Assembly: GCF_014217855.1 (NCBI RefSeq)
Contig: NZ_CP059059.1
Coordinates: forward strand, 496,001-560,000
DNA from: Synechococcus sp. HK01-R
GTDB lineage: Bacteria > Cyanobacteriota > Cyanobacteriia > PCC-6307 > Cyanobiaceae
Direction of reading: 5' to 3'
DNA length: 64,000 bases
Shown here in pieces: positions 1 to 8,778 of the stretch. The notes under the pieces are model-generated. The model did no database searches and was not told where the DNA came from. It saw only the letters and a program-made list of their open reading frames with translations. The position numbers were made by a program, and so were the translations under genes. The first letter of the stretch is position 1. The number at the start of each line of letters is the position of its first letter.

Positions 1-912
1 GGCCCCGACGCCGAAGCCAAGGTGGGCGCCATGGGCAATGGCGATGTTGTGCTGCTGGAGAACGTGCGTTTCTTCGCTGAAGAAGAGAAGAACGAAGCCG
101 GTTTCGCCGAATCCCTGGCTGGCCTGGCCGATGTGTATGTGAACGACGCCTTCGGCGCCGCCCACCGGGCTCACGCCTCCACCGAGGGTGTGACCAAGTT
201 CCTGAAGCCTTCCGTCGCCGGCTTCCTGATGGAGAAGGAGCTCCAGTACCTGCAGGGTGCCGTGGATGAGCCCAAGCGCCCCCTCGCTGCCATCGTCGGT
301 GGCTCCAAGGTGAGCTCCAAGATCGGCGTGCTCGAAGCCCTGATCGACAAGTGCGACAAGGTGCTGATCGGCGGCGGCATGATCTTCACCTTCTACAAGG
401 CCCGCGGCCTCGCAGTGGGCAAGAGCCTCGTGGAAGACGACAAGCTGGAGCTGGCCAAGGAGCTGGAGGCCAAGGCCGCTGCCAAGGGCGTGCAGCTGCT
501 GCTGCCCACCGATGTGGTGCTGGCGGATAACTTCGCTCCCGATGCCAACAGCCAGGTGACTGCGATCGACGCCATCCCCGACGGTTGGATGGGCCTCGAC
601 ATCGGCCCCGATTCGATCAAGGTGTTCCAGGAGGCCCTGGCCGACTGCCAGACCGTGATCTGGAATGGCCCCATGGGCGTGTTCGAGTTCGACAAGTTCG
701 CCGCTGGCACCAACGCCATTGCCACGACCCTGGCCGAACTGAGCGGCCAAGGCTGCTGCACGATCATCGGCGGCGGCGACTCCGTGGCCGCAGTGGAAAA
801 GGCCGGCCTGGCCGAGAAGATGTCCCACATCTCCACCGGCGGTGGCGCCAGCCTCGAGCTGCTGGAAGGCAAGGTGCTGCCCGGCGTCGCCGCCCTCGAC
901 GAGGCTGCTTGA
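1..912 (+). CDS. pgk: Phosphoglycerate kinase, 5'-truncated by window edge
   Basis: Interconverts 1,3-bisphosphoglycerate + ADP and 3-phosphoglycerate + ATP in glycolysis and the Calvin cycle; cytosolic. The frame is open from base 1, so about 100 N-terminal residues lie outside the window; 303 residues remain of a family length near 400. Visible family signatures include the [15 protein letters not shown] segment of the N-domain, [12 protein letters not shown] at the start of the C-domain, and [17 protein letters not shown] followed by [11 protein letters not shown], the nucleotide-binding end of the protein. In-frame GTG (22) and ATG (31) codons are internal, not starts. A strong hairpin terminator follows the stop codon. 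Confidence 0.97.
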   Translation, partial: GPDAEAKVGAMGNGDVVLLENVRFFAEEEKNEAGFAESLAGLADVYVNDAFGAAHRAHASTEGVTKFLKPSVAGFLMEKELQYLQGAVDEPKRPLAAIVGGSKVSSKIGVLEALIDKCDKVLIGGGMIFTFYKARGLAVGKSLVEDDKLELAKELEAKAAAKGVQLLLPTDVVLADNFAPDANSQVTAIDAIPDGWMGLDIGPDSIKVFQEALADCQTVIWNGPMGVFEFDKFAAGTNAIATTLAELSGQGCCTIIGGGDSVAAVEKAGLAEKMSHISTGGGASLELLEGKVLPGVAALDEAA

Positions 913-945
913 GCCAATGAGCTGCTTGAGCAGACAACAGGAGCT

Positions 946-1410
946 TCAGCTCCCCCGCGGGCCGTTCCACCAGGAGCGGCCTTTTTGCTGACGCTGCTCA
1001 GCCCGGCGCCAGCCCTGGTGATCAGGGCGCAGCGGCAGGCCTAGACGGCGACGTTCCGCATTCATCACCTGTCGGCCCTGCGCATGAAGCACCCGACGGG
1101 CCTGGCGCTGGTTCTGCTGGCAACGGCCAAAGGCCTCGGGCGTGCGCGCCTGCTCCAGACAGCGCCGCTGCGAACGCAACAGGGCCAGGCGTTGGTCGTA
1201 GCTGCGCAGCTCCCAGTCGCGGCGGGTCTGGAACAACTGCTGTTTCTGGCTGTCGGTGAGACCCTTGACGTTCTGTTCGTGGGTCGACCAGCGACGCCCC
1301 GGTTCTGGGTCAGCCAAGGCCAGACCTGGTTGCAGGGCAGCGACCGTGAGGGCCGCACAGGCCATCCGCTGAGCCTGCTGCCAACGCGTCGTGAAAGCCA
1401 TGGGATCCAT
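946..1410 (-). CDS. Small exported Arg/Gln-rich protein, unknown function
   Basis: 154 residues from ATG at 1410 (MDPMAFTTRW...). An N-terminal signal peptide is clear: a basic start, hydrophobic stretch at about 12-30 and a probable cleavage after ALA (LALA-DPEP). The mature part is strongly charged and predicted helical, rich in Arg and Gln, with two Cys (RRCLEQ and GRCQQ) that could form a disulfide; its general look recalls small periplasmic helical proteins, but I recognise no family. The frame stays open upstream to 1557 but that part overlaps the next gene's start and reads as non-coding. Its last codons are built from the pgk terminator hairpin, which is odd and suggests that the C-terminus is not under strong constraint. 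Confidence 0.6.
   Translation of the reverse strand: MDPMAFTTRWQQAQRMACAALTVAALQPGLALADPEPGRRWSTHEQNVKGLTDSQKQQLFQTRRDWELRSYDQRLALLRSQRRCLEQARTPEAFGRCQQNQRQARRVLHAQGRQVMNAERRRLGLPLRPDHQGWRRAEQRQQKGRSWWNGPRGS
960..986 (+). terminator. Rho-independent terminator of pgk
   Basis: Nine-bp stem GGCCGTTCC / GGAGCGGCC (one G-U pair) around the loop ACCA, followed directly by TTTTT. It starts 47 bases after the pgk stop codon and lies inside the 3' end of the oppositely transcribed gene at 946-1410. Confidence 0.85.
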
Positions 1411-1477
1411 CCGAAAGAGGACCCGCTCATGCTGCGCCGATCGGCAGGGCAGGATCTGACCGGAACGGCAGCCAACG

Positions 1478-2416
1478 ATGACTGAATCTGACCTGCAGGC
1501 CCCGGCCCCTATCGCCTGCATCGGCCTGGGGGCCCTGGGGCTGCCGATGGCCATCAACCTTCGGCGCGCGGGCTACGAACTGCACGTGCATACCCGGAGC
1601 CGAACCCCCGAGAGCGATCCCGCCCTTCAAGGCGCTCCAGGTGCAGATACCCCCGCCGACACGGTGCAGGGCTGCAGAGCCCTGCTGCTCTGCGTAAGCG
1701 ATGACGCCGCTGTGGAAGCCGTGCTCTGGGGGGAGCACGGTGCTGGGCCGGCCCTGACGACCGGCAGCCTGGTGATCGACTGCTCCACCATCAGCCCGGC
1801 CACATCCCAGGCCATGGCGCAACGCCTGGCGGTGCGCGGTGTGCGCTACCTCGATGCTCCGGTCACCGGCGGCACGGAAGGAGCGAAAGCCGGCACACTC
1901 ACCGTGCTCTGTGGCGGCAGCGCCGCCGATCTGAAACGAGCCCTGCCGGTCTTGGAGGCGATCGGCGGCTCCATTCACCATTTCGGTGCCGTCGGCAGCG
2001 GCCAACAGGTGAAAGCGGTGAACCAGGTGCTGGTGGCTGGCAGCTATGCCGCCGTAGCTGAGGCGATCGCCCTGGGACAGCACCTGCAGCTGCCGATGGA
2101 GCAGGTGGTGAACGCCCTGCAACACGGGGCGGCTGGATCGTGGGCTCTGCAGCACCGCTCCGGGGCGATGCTCGCCGACACCTACCCACTGGGCTTCAAG
2201 CTGGCTCTGCACCACAAGGATCTTTCGATTGCCCTGGAGGCCGCCCAGGCGACCGGCCTGGAACTGCCGATCACGGCAGCCGTGCGCGCCCAGGAAGCTG
2301 AACTGATCGACAACGGACTTGGCGATGCGGATGTATCCGCGCTGCGCCGTGCCCTACCCAGAAATACAAACATGAAAGAAGCACGAAGCCGTCACGAAAA
2401 AGACACGCTCAAGTAA
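1478..2416 (+). CDS. NAD(P)-dependent beta-hydroxyacid dehydrogenase family oxidoreductase
   Basis: 312 residues, the family's usual 290-310. The N-terminal Rossmann motif is IGLGALGLPMAINLRRAGY (residues about 13-31). The substrate-binding signature follows as DAPVTGGTEGAKAGTLTVLCGG, and the catalytic lysine motif as GSGQQVKAVNQVLVAG (about 172-187). This fits the 3-hydroxyisobutyrate / tartronate-semialdehyde / glyoxylate-succinic semialdehyde reductase family. Sequence alone does not settle the substrate. In photosynthetic cells, glyoxylate or succinic semialdehyde reduction is plausible. The C-terminal tail after RRALPRN is Lys/Arg-rich and looks unconserved. The start ATG is 67 bases from the divergent exported gene. 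Confidence 0.9.
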   Translation: MTESDLQAPAPIACIGLGALGLPMAINLRRAGYELHVHTRSRTPESDPALQGAPGADTPADTVQGCRALLLCVSDDAAVEAVLWGEHGAGPALTTGSLVIDCSTISPATSQAMAQRLAVRGVRYLDAPVTGGTEGAKAGTLTVLCGGSAADLKRALPVLEAIGGSIHHFGAVGSGQQVKAVNQVLVAGSYAAVAEAIALGQHLQLPMEQVVNALQHGAAGSWALQHRSGAMLADTYPLGFKLALHHKDLSIALEAAQATGLELPITAAVRAQEAELIDNGLGDADVSALRRALPRNTNMKEARSRHEKDTLK

Positions 2417-2437
2417 CAAAATCGTGCCTGAAGGAGT

Positions 2438-3199
2438 TCAGAGCTGGCTGCGGTCGTTCACCACCCGCACCCGCTTGGTCACGGTGATCACCCCCTCCGG
2501 ATGCACCACCAGGGCGGCCCAGGTCTGAGAACCGGGCTGGAAAGGAGCCTGCACGGATTTGAACAGACCACCACCGCCCAGGGGCTCGAGCTGGATGTCC
2601 GGACTCTGCTGCTCGGCCACCTGCGTCGGGGTCAAACCGATCAGACCACCGGCGAGCAAAGCGTCACCGAGGGGCTGATCCAGCACCACATCCACGTCGT
2701 AACGACTGCCGGTTAGCACCGCATCGGGGATCAGGAGGCTGACGGGCAGGGGCTTGCTGGCACTGGTGAGCACCGACTCCTCCTGAAGGATCTCCTGGCC
2801 GGTGATCAAGCCCCCCTGGGTGCTGACGGCCAGTTGCTGGCTGGCCTTGAGCGTGTAACGCAAGCCATCTTTTTCGCGGGTGCCGCTCACGGCCACGCTC
2901 AACGTCGGGCGACCATCAGCCAGGGGCTGCCCTGCCCGCAAGCTCCAGCGGGCATCAGGGAACTCAGCAGCGAAACGCCGATAGCGACGGCCAATGACCC
3001 CCTGCTGCTCCGGCGCCAAGAGGGCATCAAGCCCGTTCTGCTGCGGAGCATTCAGGGCCTGCTGCAAACGCTGCACCAAACCAGATGCTGGGCTTGCAGG
3101 CTGAGTGGTGCCTGCCGCCAGGGCGGAGCCACTGGCCAACAACAGGGCCGAGAGGGCGGTGAGAGCGGGTCGGAACACGCGGCTGATCCTCGTCGGCAC
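2438..3199 (-). CDS. Exported protein of unknown function
   Basis: 253 residues. A signal peptide is evident (basic start MPTRISRVFR, hydrophobic core ALTALSALLLASGSALAAG, cleavage near residue 29). The mature protein begins with a Thr/Pro/Ser spacer and then a compact domain with alternating beta-like segments (RYRRFAAEFPDARWSLRAGQ, TLSVAVSGTREKDG, YTLKASQQLAV), somewhat like NTF2-type folds, ending in a basic tail. I do not recognise the family; the composition is typical of conserved picocyanobacterial secreted proteins. It is divergent from murG (42-base gap), so the two may share a promoter region. Confidence 0.75.
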   Translation of the reverse strand: MPTRISRVFRPALTALSALLLASGSALAAGTTQPASPASGLVQRLQQALNAPQQNGLDALLAPEQQGVIGRRYRRFAAEFPDARWSLRAGQPLADGRPTLSVAVSGTREKDGLRYTLKASQQLAVSTQGGLITGQEILQEESVLTSASKPLPVSLLIPDAVLTGSRYDVDVVLDQPLGDALLAGGLIGLTPTQVAEQQSPDIQLEPLGGGGLFKSVQAPFQPGSQTWAALVVHPEGVITVTKRVRVVNDRSQL

Positions 3200-3240
3200 T
3201 GCCTTTAAGTTAAGGCGCCTTTTGATCGCCGCCCGCTGCC

Positions 3241-4317
3241 ATGTCTCGGCTTCTGATCGCCGCCAGCGGCACCGGCGGTCATCTGTTTCCCGCCCTGGCC
3301 GTTGCCGAAGCCCTGCCGGACAGCTGGCAGGTGCGCTGGCTGGGGGTGCCCGATCGGCTCGAAACCACCCTGGTGCCGGAGCGCTATGGACTGGAGACCG
3401 TACGGGCGGGCGGCCTACAGGGACGGGGGCTGCGCAAACTGCTGCAACTGGTGCAGCTGCTGGCCGCCAGTGGCGCCGTTCGGCGCCTGATCCGCCGCCA
3501 GCGAATCCGCGTGGTTTTCACCACCGGGGGCTACATCGCCGCACCTGCGATCCTTGCGGCCCGCTGGTGTGGGGTGCCGGTGGTGCTGCACGAATCCAAT
3601 GCGATCCCCGGCCGGGTCACTCGGCTGCTCGGACGCTTCTGCACCCAGGTGGCCGTCGGTCTGCCTGCGGCAGCTGAGCGCATTCCGGGCTGCCGGGCCC
3701 TCGTCACCGGCACACCGGTCCGCAAGGAGTTTCTCTCCCGCCAGACCTTGCCGGACTCGGTCCCCCAAGGTCCTGGCCCGCTCCTGGTGGTGATGGGCGG
3801 CAGCCAAGGAGCCGTAGGCCTGAATCGCATGGTGAGAGCGGTGCTCCCAAGGTTGCTGACGGCAGGGTGCCGCGTGGTGCACCTGAGCGGCAGCAGCGAT
3901 CCGGAATCGGGAAGCCTCCAGCACCCCTCCCTGGTCGAACAGCCCTTCAGCGATGCAATCCCCGCATTGCTGCAACATGCCGATCTGGTGATCAGCAGGG
4001 CCGGCGCCGGAAGCCTGAGTGAACTGGCGGTGTGCCACTCCCCCACGGTGCTCGTGCCCTTTCCCCAGGCAGCAGACCAGCACCAAGATGCCAATGCGGC
4101 CTGCGCCGCTGCCTTCGGCGCCGCCGTGATCGTGCATCAGCACGAGCCGGAGCATCACGCCCTGGCCGACTGCCTCTGGCGGCTGCTTGGCCCACGCCTG
4201 CGGGGCTGTGATCCCGCCGTTGACCCCCTGATCAAGCTTGCTGAGGGGATGGAACGGCTGGAGGTGCGCGATGCCGAGCAGCGGCTGGTGGAGGTGTTGA
4301 TGAGGCAGCTGCGTTGA
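3241..4317 (+). CDS. murG: UDP-GlcNAc:lipid I N-acetylglucosaminyltransferase MurG
   Basis: Adds GlcNAc to lipid I to make lipid II, the last cytoplasmic step of peptidoglycan precursor synthesis, at the inner face of the plasma membrane. 358 residues, normal length. The N-terminal G-loop [16 protein letters not shown] is at about residues 10-25; [10 protein letters not shown] is in the acceptor domain. The donor domain has [10 protein letters not shown] (from about 186), [12 protein letters not shown] (from about 250) and [12 protein letters not shown], all GT28 family signatures. It stands alone on the plus strand and converges on the aminotransferase gene, with only 23 bases between the stop codons. 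Confidence 0.97.
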   Translation: MSRLLIAASGTGGHLFPALAVAEALPDSWQVRWLGVPDRLETTLVPERYGLETVRAGGLQGRGLRKLLQLVQLLAASGAVRRLIRRQRIRVVFTTGGYIAAPAILAARWCGVPVVLHESNAIPGRVTRLLGRFCTQVAVGLPAAAERIPGCRALVTGTPVRKEFLSRQTLPDSVPQGPGPLLVVMGGSQGAVGLNRMVRAVLPRLLTAGCRVVHLSGSSDPESGSLQHPSLVEQPFSDAIPALLQHADLVISRAGAGSLSELAVCHSPTVLVPFPQAADQHQDANAACAAAFGAAVIVHQHEPEHHALADCLWRLLGPRLRGCDPAVDPLIKLAEGMERLEVRDAEQRLVEVLMRQLR

Positions 4318-4340
4318 CAGCAGGCTGGTTGCTGCGGTGC

Positions 4341-5480
4341 TCAGATCAAAGGCTGAAGCGCGAGCTGATCACGCAACGCCCGCACAATCCGGCGGTTTCC
4401 GCGTCGATCCTGCAGGCCAATCCGTAACCAACGCTCCCCCAGACCTGCAAACGAACGACAGTCGCGCAACAGCACACCGCGACGCGCCAGGCCTTCCCGC
4501 AGCGCCAGCAACGACGCAGCACCCTCAACCAGGACGTAGTTGGCATGGGAAGGACGAGGGTCCAGGCCGGGCAAGCATCGGAGCTGCTCCTGCAGCCAGG
4601 CACCTTCGCGGCTCACCCAGCGCTGCACGCGCTGCTGCCAGCGGCTGAGCCCCGAGGGATCAGCCATCACAGCGGACCCAGCGGCCAAGGCAAGACCATT
4701 CACTGGCCAGGGATCACGCCACGCACGCCAATCGTGGAGTCGCTCCGGCGCAGCAATCGCATACCCCAGGCGCAATCCCGCCACCGCGAACAGCTTGGTG
4801 AGGCTGCGGATCACCACCAGGTTGGGGTGATCCGTCACAAGCGGGATCAAGGTCTGCTGTTCGCCGTTGGGCACCAAGGGCAGAAAAGCTTCATCGCAGA
4901 TCACCAGGCGATAACGAGCCAGAAGCGGCTCCAAGGACGCGCGGCTCCAGAGCTGACCTGTGGGGTTGTGGGGGTTGGTGATCCAGACAACGGATGCATT
5001 CGCCAGCGAGTCCGGTGCGGTCGGCCAAGGATGGGGACCGCTCTGGTCAGGCCAGGCGAGCGGTAGCGACACAGACACACTGCCGGCGTCCCAGCAACGC
5101 AGGGCCCGAGCGTAATCAGCGAAACCCGGCTGGGGCAGAGCACTGAGCCCGAGCGCGGCCGCATCACGGGCCACCCATGTGAAGAGCTCAGCGGCACCGT
5201 TACCTGGCAACACCTGCTCTGGTGGGACGCCATGCCAGGCAGCGATCGCTTCACGAAGGGCGGTTTGACGGCGATCGGGATAGTCACGCAAGGCACTGCT
5301 GCGGATGGCCTCAGCAAGGGCCTGTCGCAGTCGGCGGGGTGGAGAAAACGGCACCAGTGAGGCGCTGGCGTCAAGAACCCGCCCTGGATTCAGCCCAAAC
5401 CGCTGCGCCTCCTGGATCAAGTTGCCGCCATGGAGAGGTGGTCCGCTGCTCACACCAGACGCCAGCTGCTGTCGCTCCAT
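4341..5480 (-). CDS. PLP-dependent class I/II aminotransferase, CobD/HisC-like
   Basis: 379 residues from ATG at 5480; another ATG three codons upstream (5489) is possible, but the 5480 start has a GGGCAGG purine-rich stretch just before it. The open frame continues upstream to 5999 with low-complexity residues and is not protein-like. Motifs: the N-terminal HGGN box and DASASLVPFSPP, typical of threonine-phosphate decarboxylase (CobD); NPHNPTGQLW; and the PLP-lysine motif RSLTKLFAVAGLRLGY. CobD makes aminopropanol phosphate for cobalamin, while histidinol-phosphate aminotransferases share the fold. The HGGN start favours CobD, but picocyanobacteria make pseudocobalamin, so the exact product is uncertain. 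It diverges from the pentapeptide gene. Confidence 0.85.
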   Translation of the reverse strand: MERQQLASGVSSGPPLHGGNLIQEAQRFGLNPGRVLDASASLVPFSPPRRLRQALAEAIRSSALRDYPDRRQTALREAIAAWHGVPPEQVLPGNGAAELFTWVARDAAALGLSALPQPGFADYARALRCWDAGSVSVSLPLAWPDQSGPHPWPTAPDSLANASVVWITNPHNPTGQLWSRASLEPLLARYRLVICDEAFLPLVPNGEQQTLIPLVTDHPNLVVIRSLTKLFAVAGLRLGYAIAAPERLHDWRAWRDPWPVNGLALAAGSAVMADPSGLSRWQQRVQRWVSREGAWLQEQLRCLPGLDPRPSHANYVLVEGAASLLALREGLARRGVLLRDCRSFAGLGERWLRIGLQDRRGNRRIVRALRDQLALQPLI

Positions 5481-5556
5481 CCTGCCCATGACAGAACGGT
5501 CGACGCCGGCGGGCAGCCCCGATACAACCCAGGAGTTCTTCCCCTGCTCTTCTGTG

Positions 5557-6375
5557 ATGAAGCTGGATCGCGGCTGGGTGCTAGGGGTCTGGATCGGCAC
5601 AGCCCTCGCAGGAGCTCCCGGGGTTGTCGCAGGCGACAACAAAGCTCTGCTGAAACTGCTGCAGACCCGGGAATGCCCCAACTGCCGCCTCGCGGATGCT
5701 GATCTAGTGCACGCCGACCTCAGGGACGCCGACCTGCAGGGCGCCCGCCTGCAACGCGCCAATCTGGGCCAGGCACGTCTCGATGGTGCTGATCTCAGCG
5801 GCGCTGACCTGAGCTTCACCAGCCTGCGCGGCGCCTCATTACGGGGCGCCAATCTTGAGGGGGCACGGCTGTATGGCACCGATCTACGTGATGCCGATCT
5901 CGCCGGAGCGAGGCTGGGCGCCAATGCGCTGGAAGAGGCCCACTGGCAGGGGGCGAAAACCATCACCACCGAAGCACGCAGCCACGCGGCACTGCACAAC
6001 GCGGGGGTGGATGCCGCTCTTGCAGGGCGCTGGCCTCAGGCCGAGGAGCTATTCAACGAGGCGATCGCCCGTCAACCGGACGAAGCCCTGAGCTGGGTGG
6101 CACGGGGAATCAGCCGAAGCGAACAGGCCAAGGATGAGCTTGCGGCCAGGGACTTCCGCTATGCAGGAGCACTGTTTCAGCAAGCCGGCAACCCTGCGAT
6201 TGCAGAACAACTCCAGAAAGCAGCCGTTGCCGTGCAGAAACGCAGAACTGAGCGAACCGATCAACCATCCGGCAACGGCTGGGGAGGTCAAATCCTGAGC
6301 GGCATGGCGGGGGCCGCTCAGGTTCTCGCCCCACTGGCCATGAAAGCCCTGATCCCTCTGGGACTTGGGCTCTAG
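5557..6375 (+). CDS. Exported pentapeptide-repeat protein with TPR-like tail
   Basis: 272 residues. The start at ATG 5557 places a signal peptide immediately (MKLDRGWVLGVWIGTALAGAPGVVAG, cleavage near residue 26). Residues about 45-130 are pentapeptide repeats of the A(D/N)LXX type (ADADLVHADLRDADLQGARL..., continuing to GARLGANALEEAHW), which fold as a right-handed quadrilateral beta-helix. An alpha-helical section follows (about 145-235) with TPR-like periodicity (AALHNAGVDAALAGRWPQAEELFNEAI), then a hydrophobic Ala/Leu/Gly C-terminus (GMAGAAQVLAPLAMKALIPLGLGL) that could anchor or associate with membrane. The CPNC-like Cys pair (ECPNC) at the start of the repeats is conserved in many cyanobacterial lumenal pentapeptide proteins. 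Function unknown; location thylakoid lumen or periplasm. Confidence 0.85.
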   Translation: MKLDRGWVLGVWIGTALAGAPGVVAGDNKALLKLLQTRECPNCRLADADLVHADLRDADLQGARLQRANLGQARLDGADLSGADLSFTSLRGASLRGANLEGARLYGTDLRDADLAGARLGANALEEAHWQGAKTITTEARSHAALHNAGVDAALAGRWPQAEELFNEAIARQPDEALSWVARGISRSEQAKDELAARDFRYAGALFQQAGNPAIAEQLQKAAVAVQKRRTERTDQPSGNGWGGQILSGMAGAAQVLAPLAMKALIPLGLGL

Positions 6376-6398
6376 GCACTCAGACCCTTCCGCTCCGC

Positions 6399-8711
6399 TC
6401 AGGAGCCACTGAGAACCTGCCTCGCAGCAGGCAGGCTGGGCTTGTAGCCATAGCCATAGGTACCTCCCATTTCATCATCAATGATGCGAGGGGTGACCAA
6501 GATCACCAGCTCATTTTTTCTGCGATTACCTCCGGAACTTCGGAAGAACTGCCCAATCAACGGCATATCTCCGAGAATCGGCCACTTGGTGACTGTTTGC
6601 ACATCCTCATCCGAAATCACACCAGTAAGAATCAAAGTCTGACCGTCGCGCACACGGATCTTTCCAGTATCCAGAGACCGACTATTAATGACATTGATCG
6701 ATCCACAGTTGGCAACTTGCTCAGGCCTACCGACCGCAGCAGAGATCTCCGGAGACAAAGCGAATGTAATGAATCCATTATCATCAATTCTGTCAACCCT
6801 CGCTCCAAACGTCAGCCCGGCATTACTGAAGACAGGCTGACAGAAATTATTGCCATTGATGTCCTGCTTGACCTCATAGGACGTCACTAACTGCGTCCCC
6901 ACAGACACAAGGGCTTCATTGGAACGCTCGCGGCCAACCTTGCCATCAGATGAGATCTTCGCAGAATCCGAGCCTTGAGCGGATTCGTCTCCCTCCTGAA
7001 TAATCAGCGTCGGACTGGCCAACACCTTAGTGGATGAAGACTGAATCTGAGCAACGAGGAAATCAAAGAACTGATTGGTGGGGTACTGGAAGCGCGTCGG
7101 TGCCTCATAAGTAATCTTGCCCTCCTCATCAATTTCCGTGACACCAGGCTGCAACGGGTTTTGATAGGTGCCAAAACTGGGCCGATAGGGTCCACCCGGA
7201 TTTGTCTTCGATCCTGGCAATGGATAGGGAGCCTGCGGCTGATCAAGGAATTGCCCCTCCTCCACAATCCTTCCTGTTCCGGAAATCGGCGTTGTGCCTT
7301 CCTGGGCTGTGTATGTACCAGGCAGTCCCCCTTGCGCACTGCCAGGCGGCTTGTAAGCGCCAAAATTGGCCAGCAACTGGCCCTGATCACTCACGATGAA
7401 GGCATTACCAGACCGGAAGGCGAAACTGTTATTGATCTGAGAATCATTAGTCAGTGAAATATCAAGGATCCGCACGTTTAAAGCGACCTGACGCTGACGC
7501 AGATCGATCTGCTTGAGATAGCCCTCAGCGACAGCAACAAGCTGTGAGTCCCCCACCATCGTGACCGTCTGCAAACGGGAATCCGTTGTCACAACAAGGC
7601 CCAGAAGCGGTCCAGAGGAAGCGCCAAAACTCTCACTATTGAGCGTGGTGGTCCTGGTCTGAGAGGTCTGAGTGCTGAGCTGAGCTGTATTTGCAGCGGA
7701 CGGCTCCCCCGAGGTGGTGGTCTTCGTATTCGTGAGGTTGTAAGTGGCGCCAAGATTTCCCAGATATTTGGCTGCTGATTCAGCTGTCACTTGATTCAGT
7801 CGCACCACTTTTGACATCTGGGGGCCAAATGTCTTGGACGCAGCGCTGCTGCCAACCAACAATGTGCGGCCGTCCAGTTTTCCCTGTAAGCCAGAAGCCA
7901 GCAGAACGCCATTGAGAGCTCGGGCATAACTCTCCCCCTGAAAAGCCATCGAGACCGATCGACCGCCAGCGATTCCTGCCCCAGCCGTCCCGGAACTCCC
8001 AGAAGCGCCCCCTTCCTCCCCCACATACACGAATCCATACCCCCCCAGACGAGCCAAGGCCATGAGGGCATCTTTGGCGGGGGCATTGTTAAGGGTCAGC
8101 GTCACCGGCGGACCGCTCACATTCACGAAACTGCGGTTCTGCAGCACCATCGTGCCCACCGCCATGTCACCCAGCGGCGGTGCCACGGCACGCGGACGAA
8201 GGGGCGGCGCATAGCGGGGCTGAGGCACCCGACCGGGGGTGTTGAGATCGAATCGGCCGCTCTGCAACTGCGGCGTGCCAAGGCCGTTGAAGGTGAGAAC
8301 CAGATTGCGGCCATCGGCACTGACCACCGGATCCTGCACAGCCTGACCAGGGAGACGCCTGACCAGGAGCTCGAACTGATCGCCCGAGCCGCGCAGGCTC
8401 ACCGTTTCAATGCCCAGCTCGGGCAATGAGAGCCGCTGCCCACCAGAACCGAGCGCCCGACTCCCCTGAGTGCGCAGACGCCCTTCCCAGCTCGAGCCGT
8501 TCTGACGCTGCTGCAGGACAGGCTGAGCGCCAACCCCCTCAATCACCACATCAAGGGCATTGCTGCGGCGCTGCAGGGTCAACCTCAGGGCCTGGCCCTG
8601 GGCAAGCGCAGCCGAATGTCCTTGCCGTAAACCAAATCCCGAGAGATCCGCGGCTGCCCCCCCGAGCACCAACGCCAAAGCCATTGGCGTCAGACATCTC
8701 GAGGCACCCAT
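6399..8711 (-). CDS. pilQ: Type IV pilus secretin PilQ
   Basis: 770 residues. Forms the outer-membrane ring through which type IV pili (and DNA in competent cyanobacteria) pass. A signal peptide (residues 1-25) is followed by an AMIN-like beta domain (about 30-140), a spacer rich in Pro/Arg, secretin/TonB short N-terminal and N1-type domains (VTLTLNNAPAKDALMALARLGG; QRQVALNVRILDISLTN), a long Gly/Pro-rich insertion, and the secretin C-domain (VLASPTLIIQEGD, IRVRDGQTLILTGVI, WPILGDMPLIGQFFR, ELVILVTPRII). It is last in a minus-strand cluster after the PilO- and PilN-like genes. The region encoding about residues 250-740 is visibly more AT-rich than its neighbours. Confidence 0.95.
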   Translation of the reverse strand: MGASRCLTPMALALVLGGAAADLSGFGLRQGHSAALAQGQALRLTLQRRSNALDVVIEGVGAQPVLQQRQNGSSWEGRLRTQGSRALGSGGQRLSLPELGIETVSLRGSGDQFELLVRRLPGQAVQDPVVSADGRNLVLTFNGLGTPQLQSGRFDLNTPGRVPQPRYAPPLRPRAVAPPLGDMAVGTMVLQNRSFVNVSGPPVTLTLNNAPAKDALMALARLGGYGFVYVGEEGGASGSSGTAGAGIAGGRSVSMAFQGESYARALNGVLLASGLQGKLDGRTLLVGSSAASKTFGPQMSKVVRLNQVTAESAAKYLGNLGATYNLTNTKTTTSGEPSAANTAQLSTQTSQTRTTTLNSESFGASSGPLLGLVVTTDSRLQTVTMVGDSQLVAVAEGYLKQIDLRQRQVALNVRILDISLTNDSQINNSFAFRSGNAFIVSDQGQLLANFGAYKPPGSAQGGLPGTYTAQEGTTPISGTGRIVEEGQFLDQPQAPYPLPGSKTNPGGPYRPSFGTYQNPLQPGVTEIDEEGKITYEAPTRFQYPTNQFFDFLVAQIQSSSTKVLASPTLIIQEGDESAQGSDSAKISSDGKVGRERSNEALVSVGTQLVTSYEVKQDINGNNFCQPVFSNAGLTFGARVDRIDDNGFITFALSPEISAAVGRPEQVANCGSINVINSRSLDTGKIRVRDGQTLILTGVISDEDVQTVTKWPILGDMPLIGQFFRSSGGNRRKNELVILVTPRIIDDEMGGTYGYGYKPSLPAARQVLSGS

Positions 8712-8778
8712 GCGCAGAATCGCTATCGAAGATGGACGGATGGTATCGAGCGCATCCAGCTGGAGCCAGCCTCAAAGT

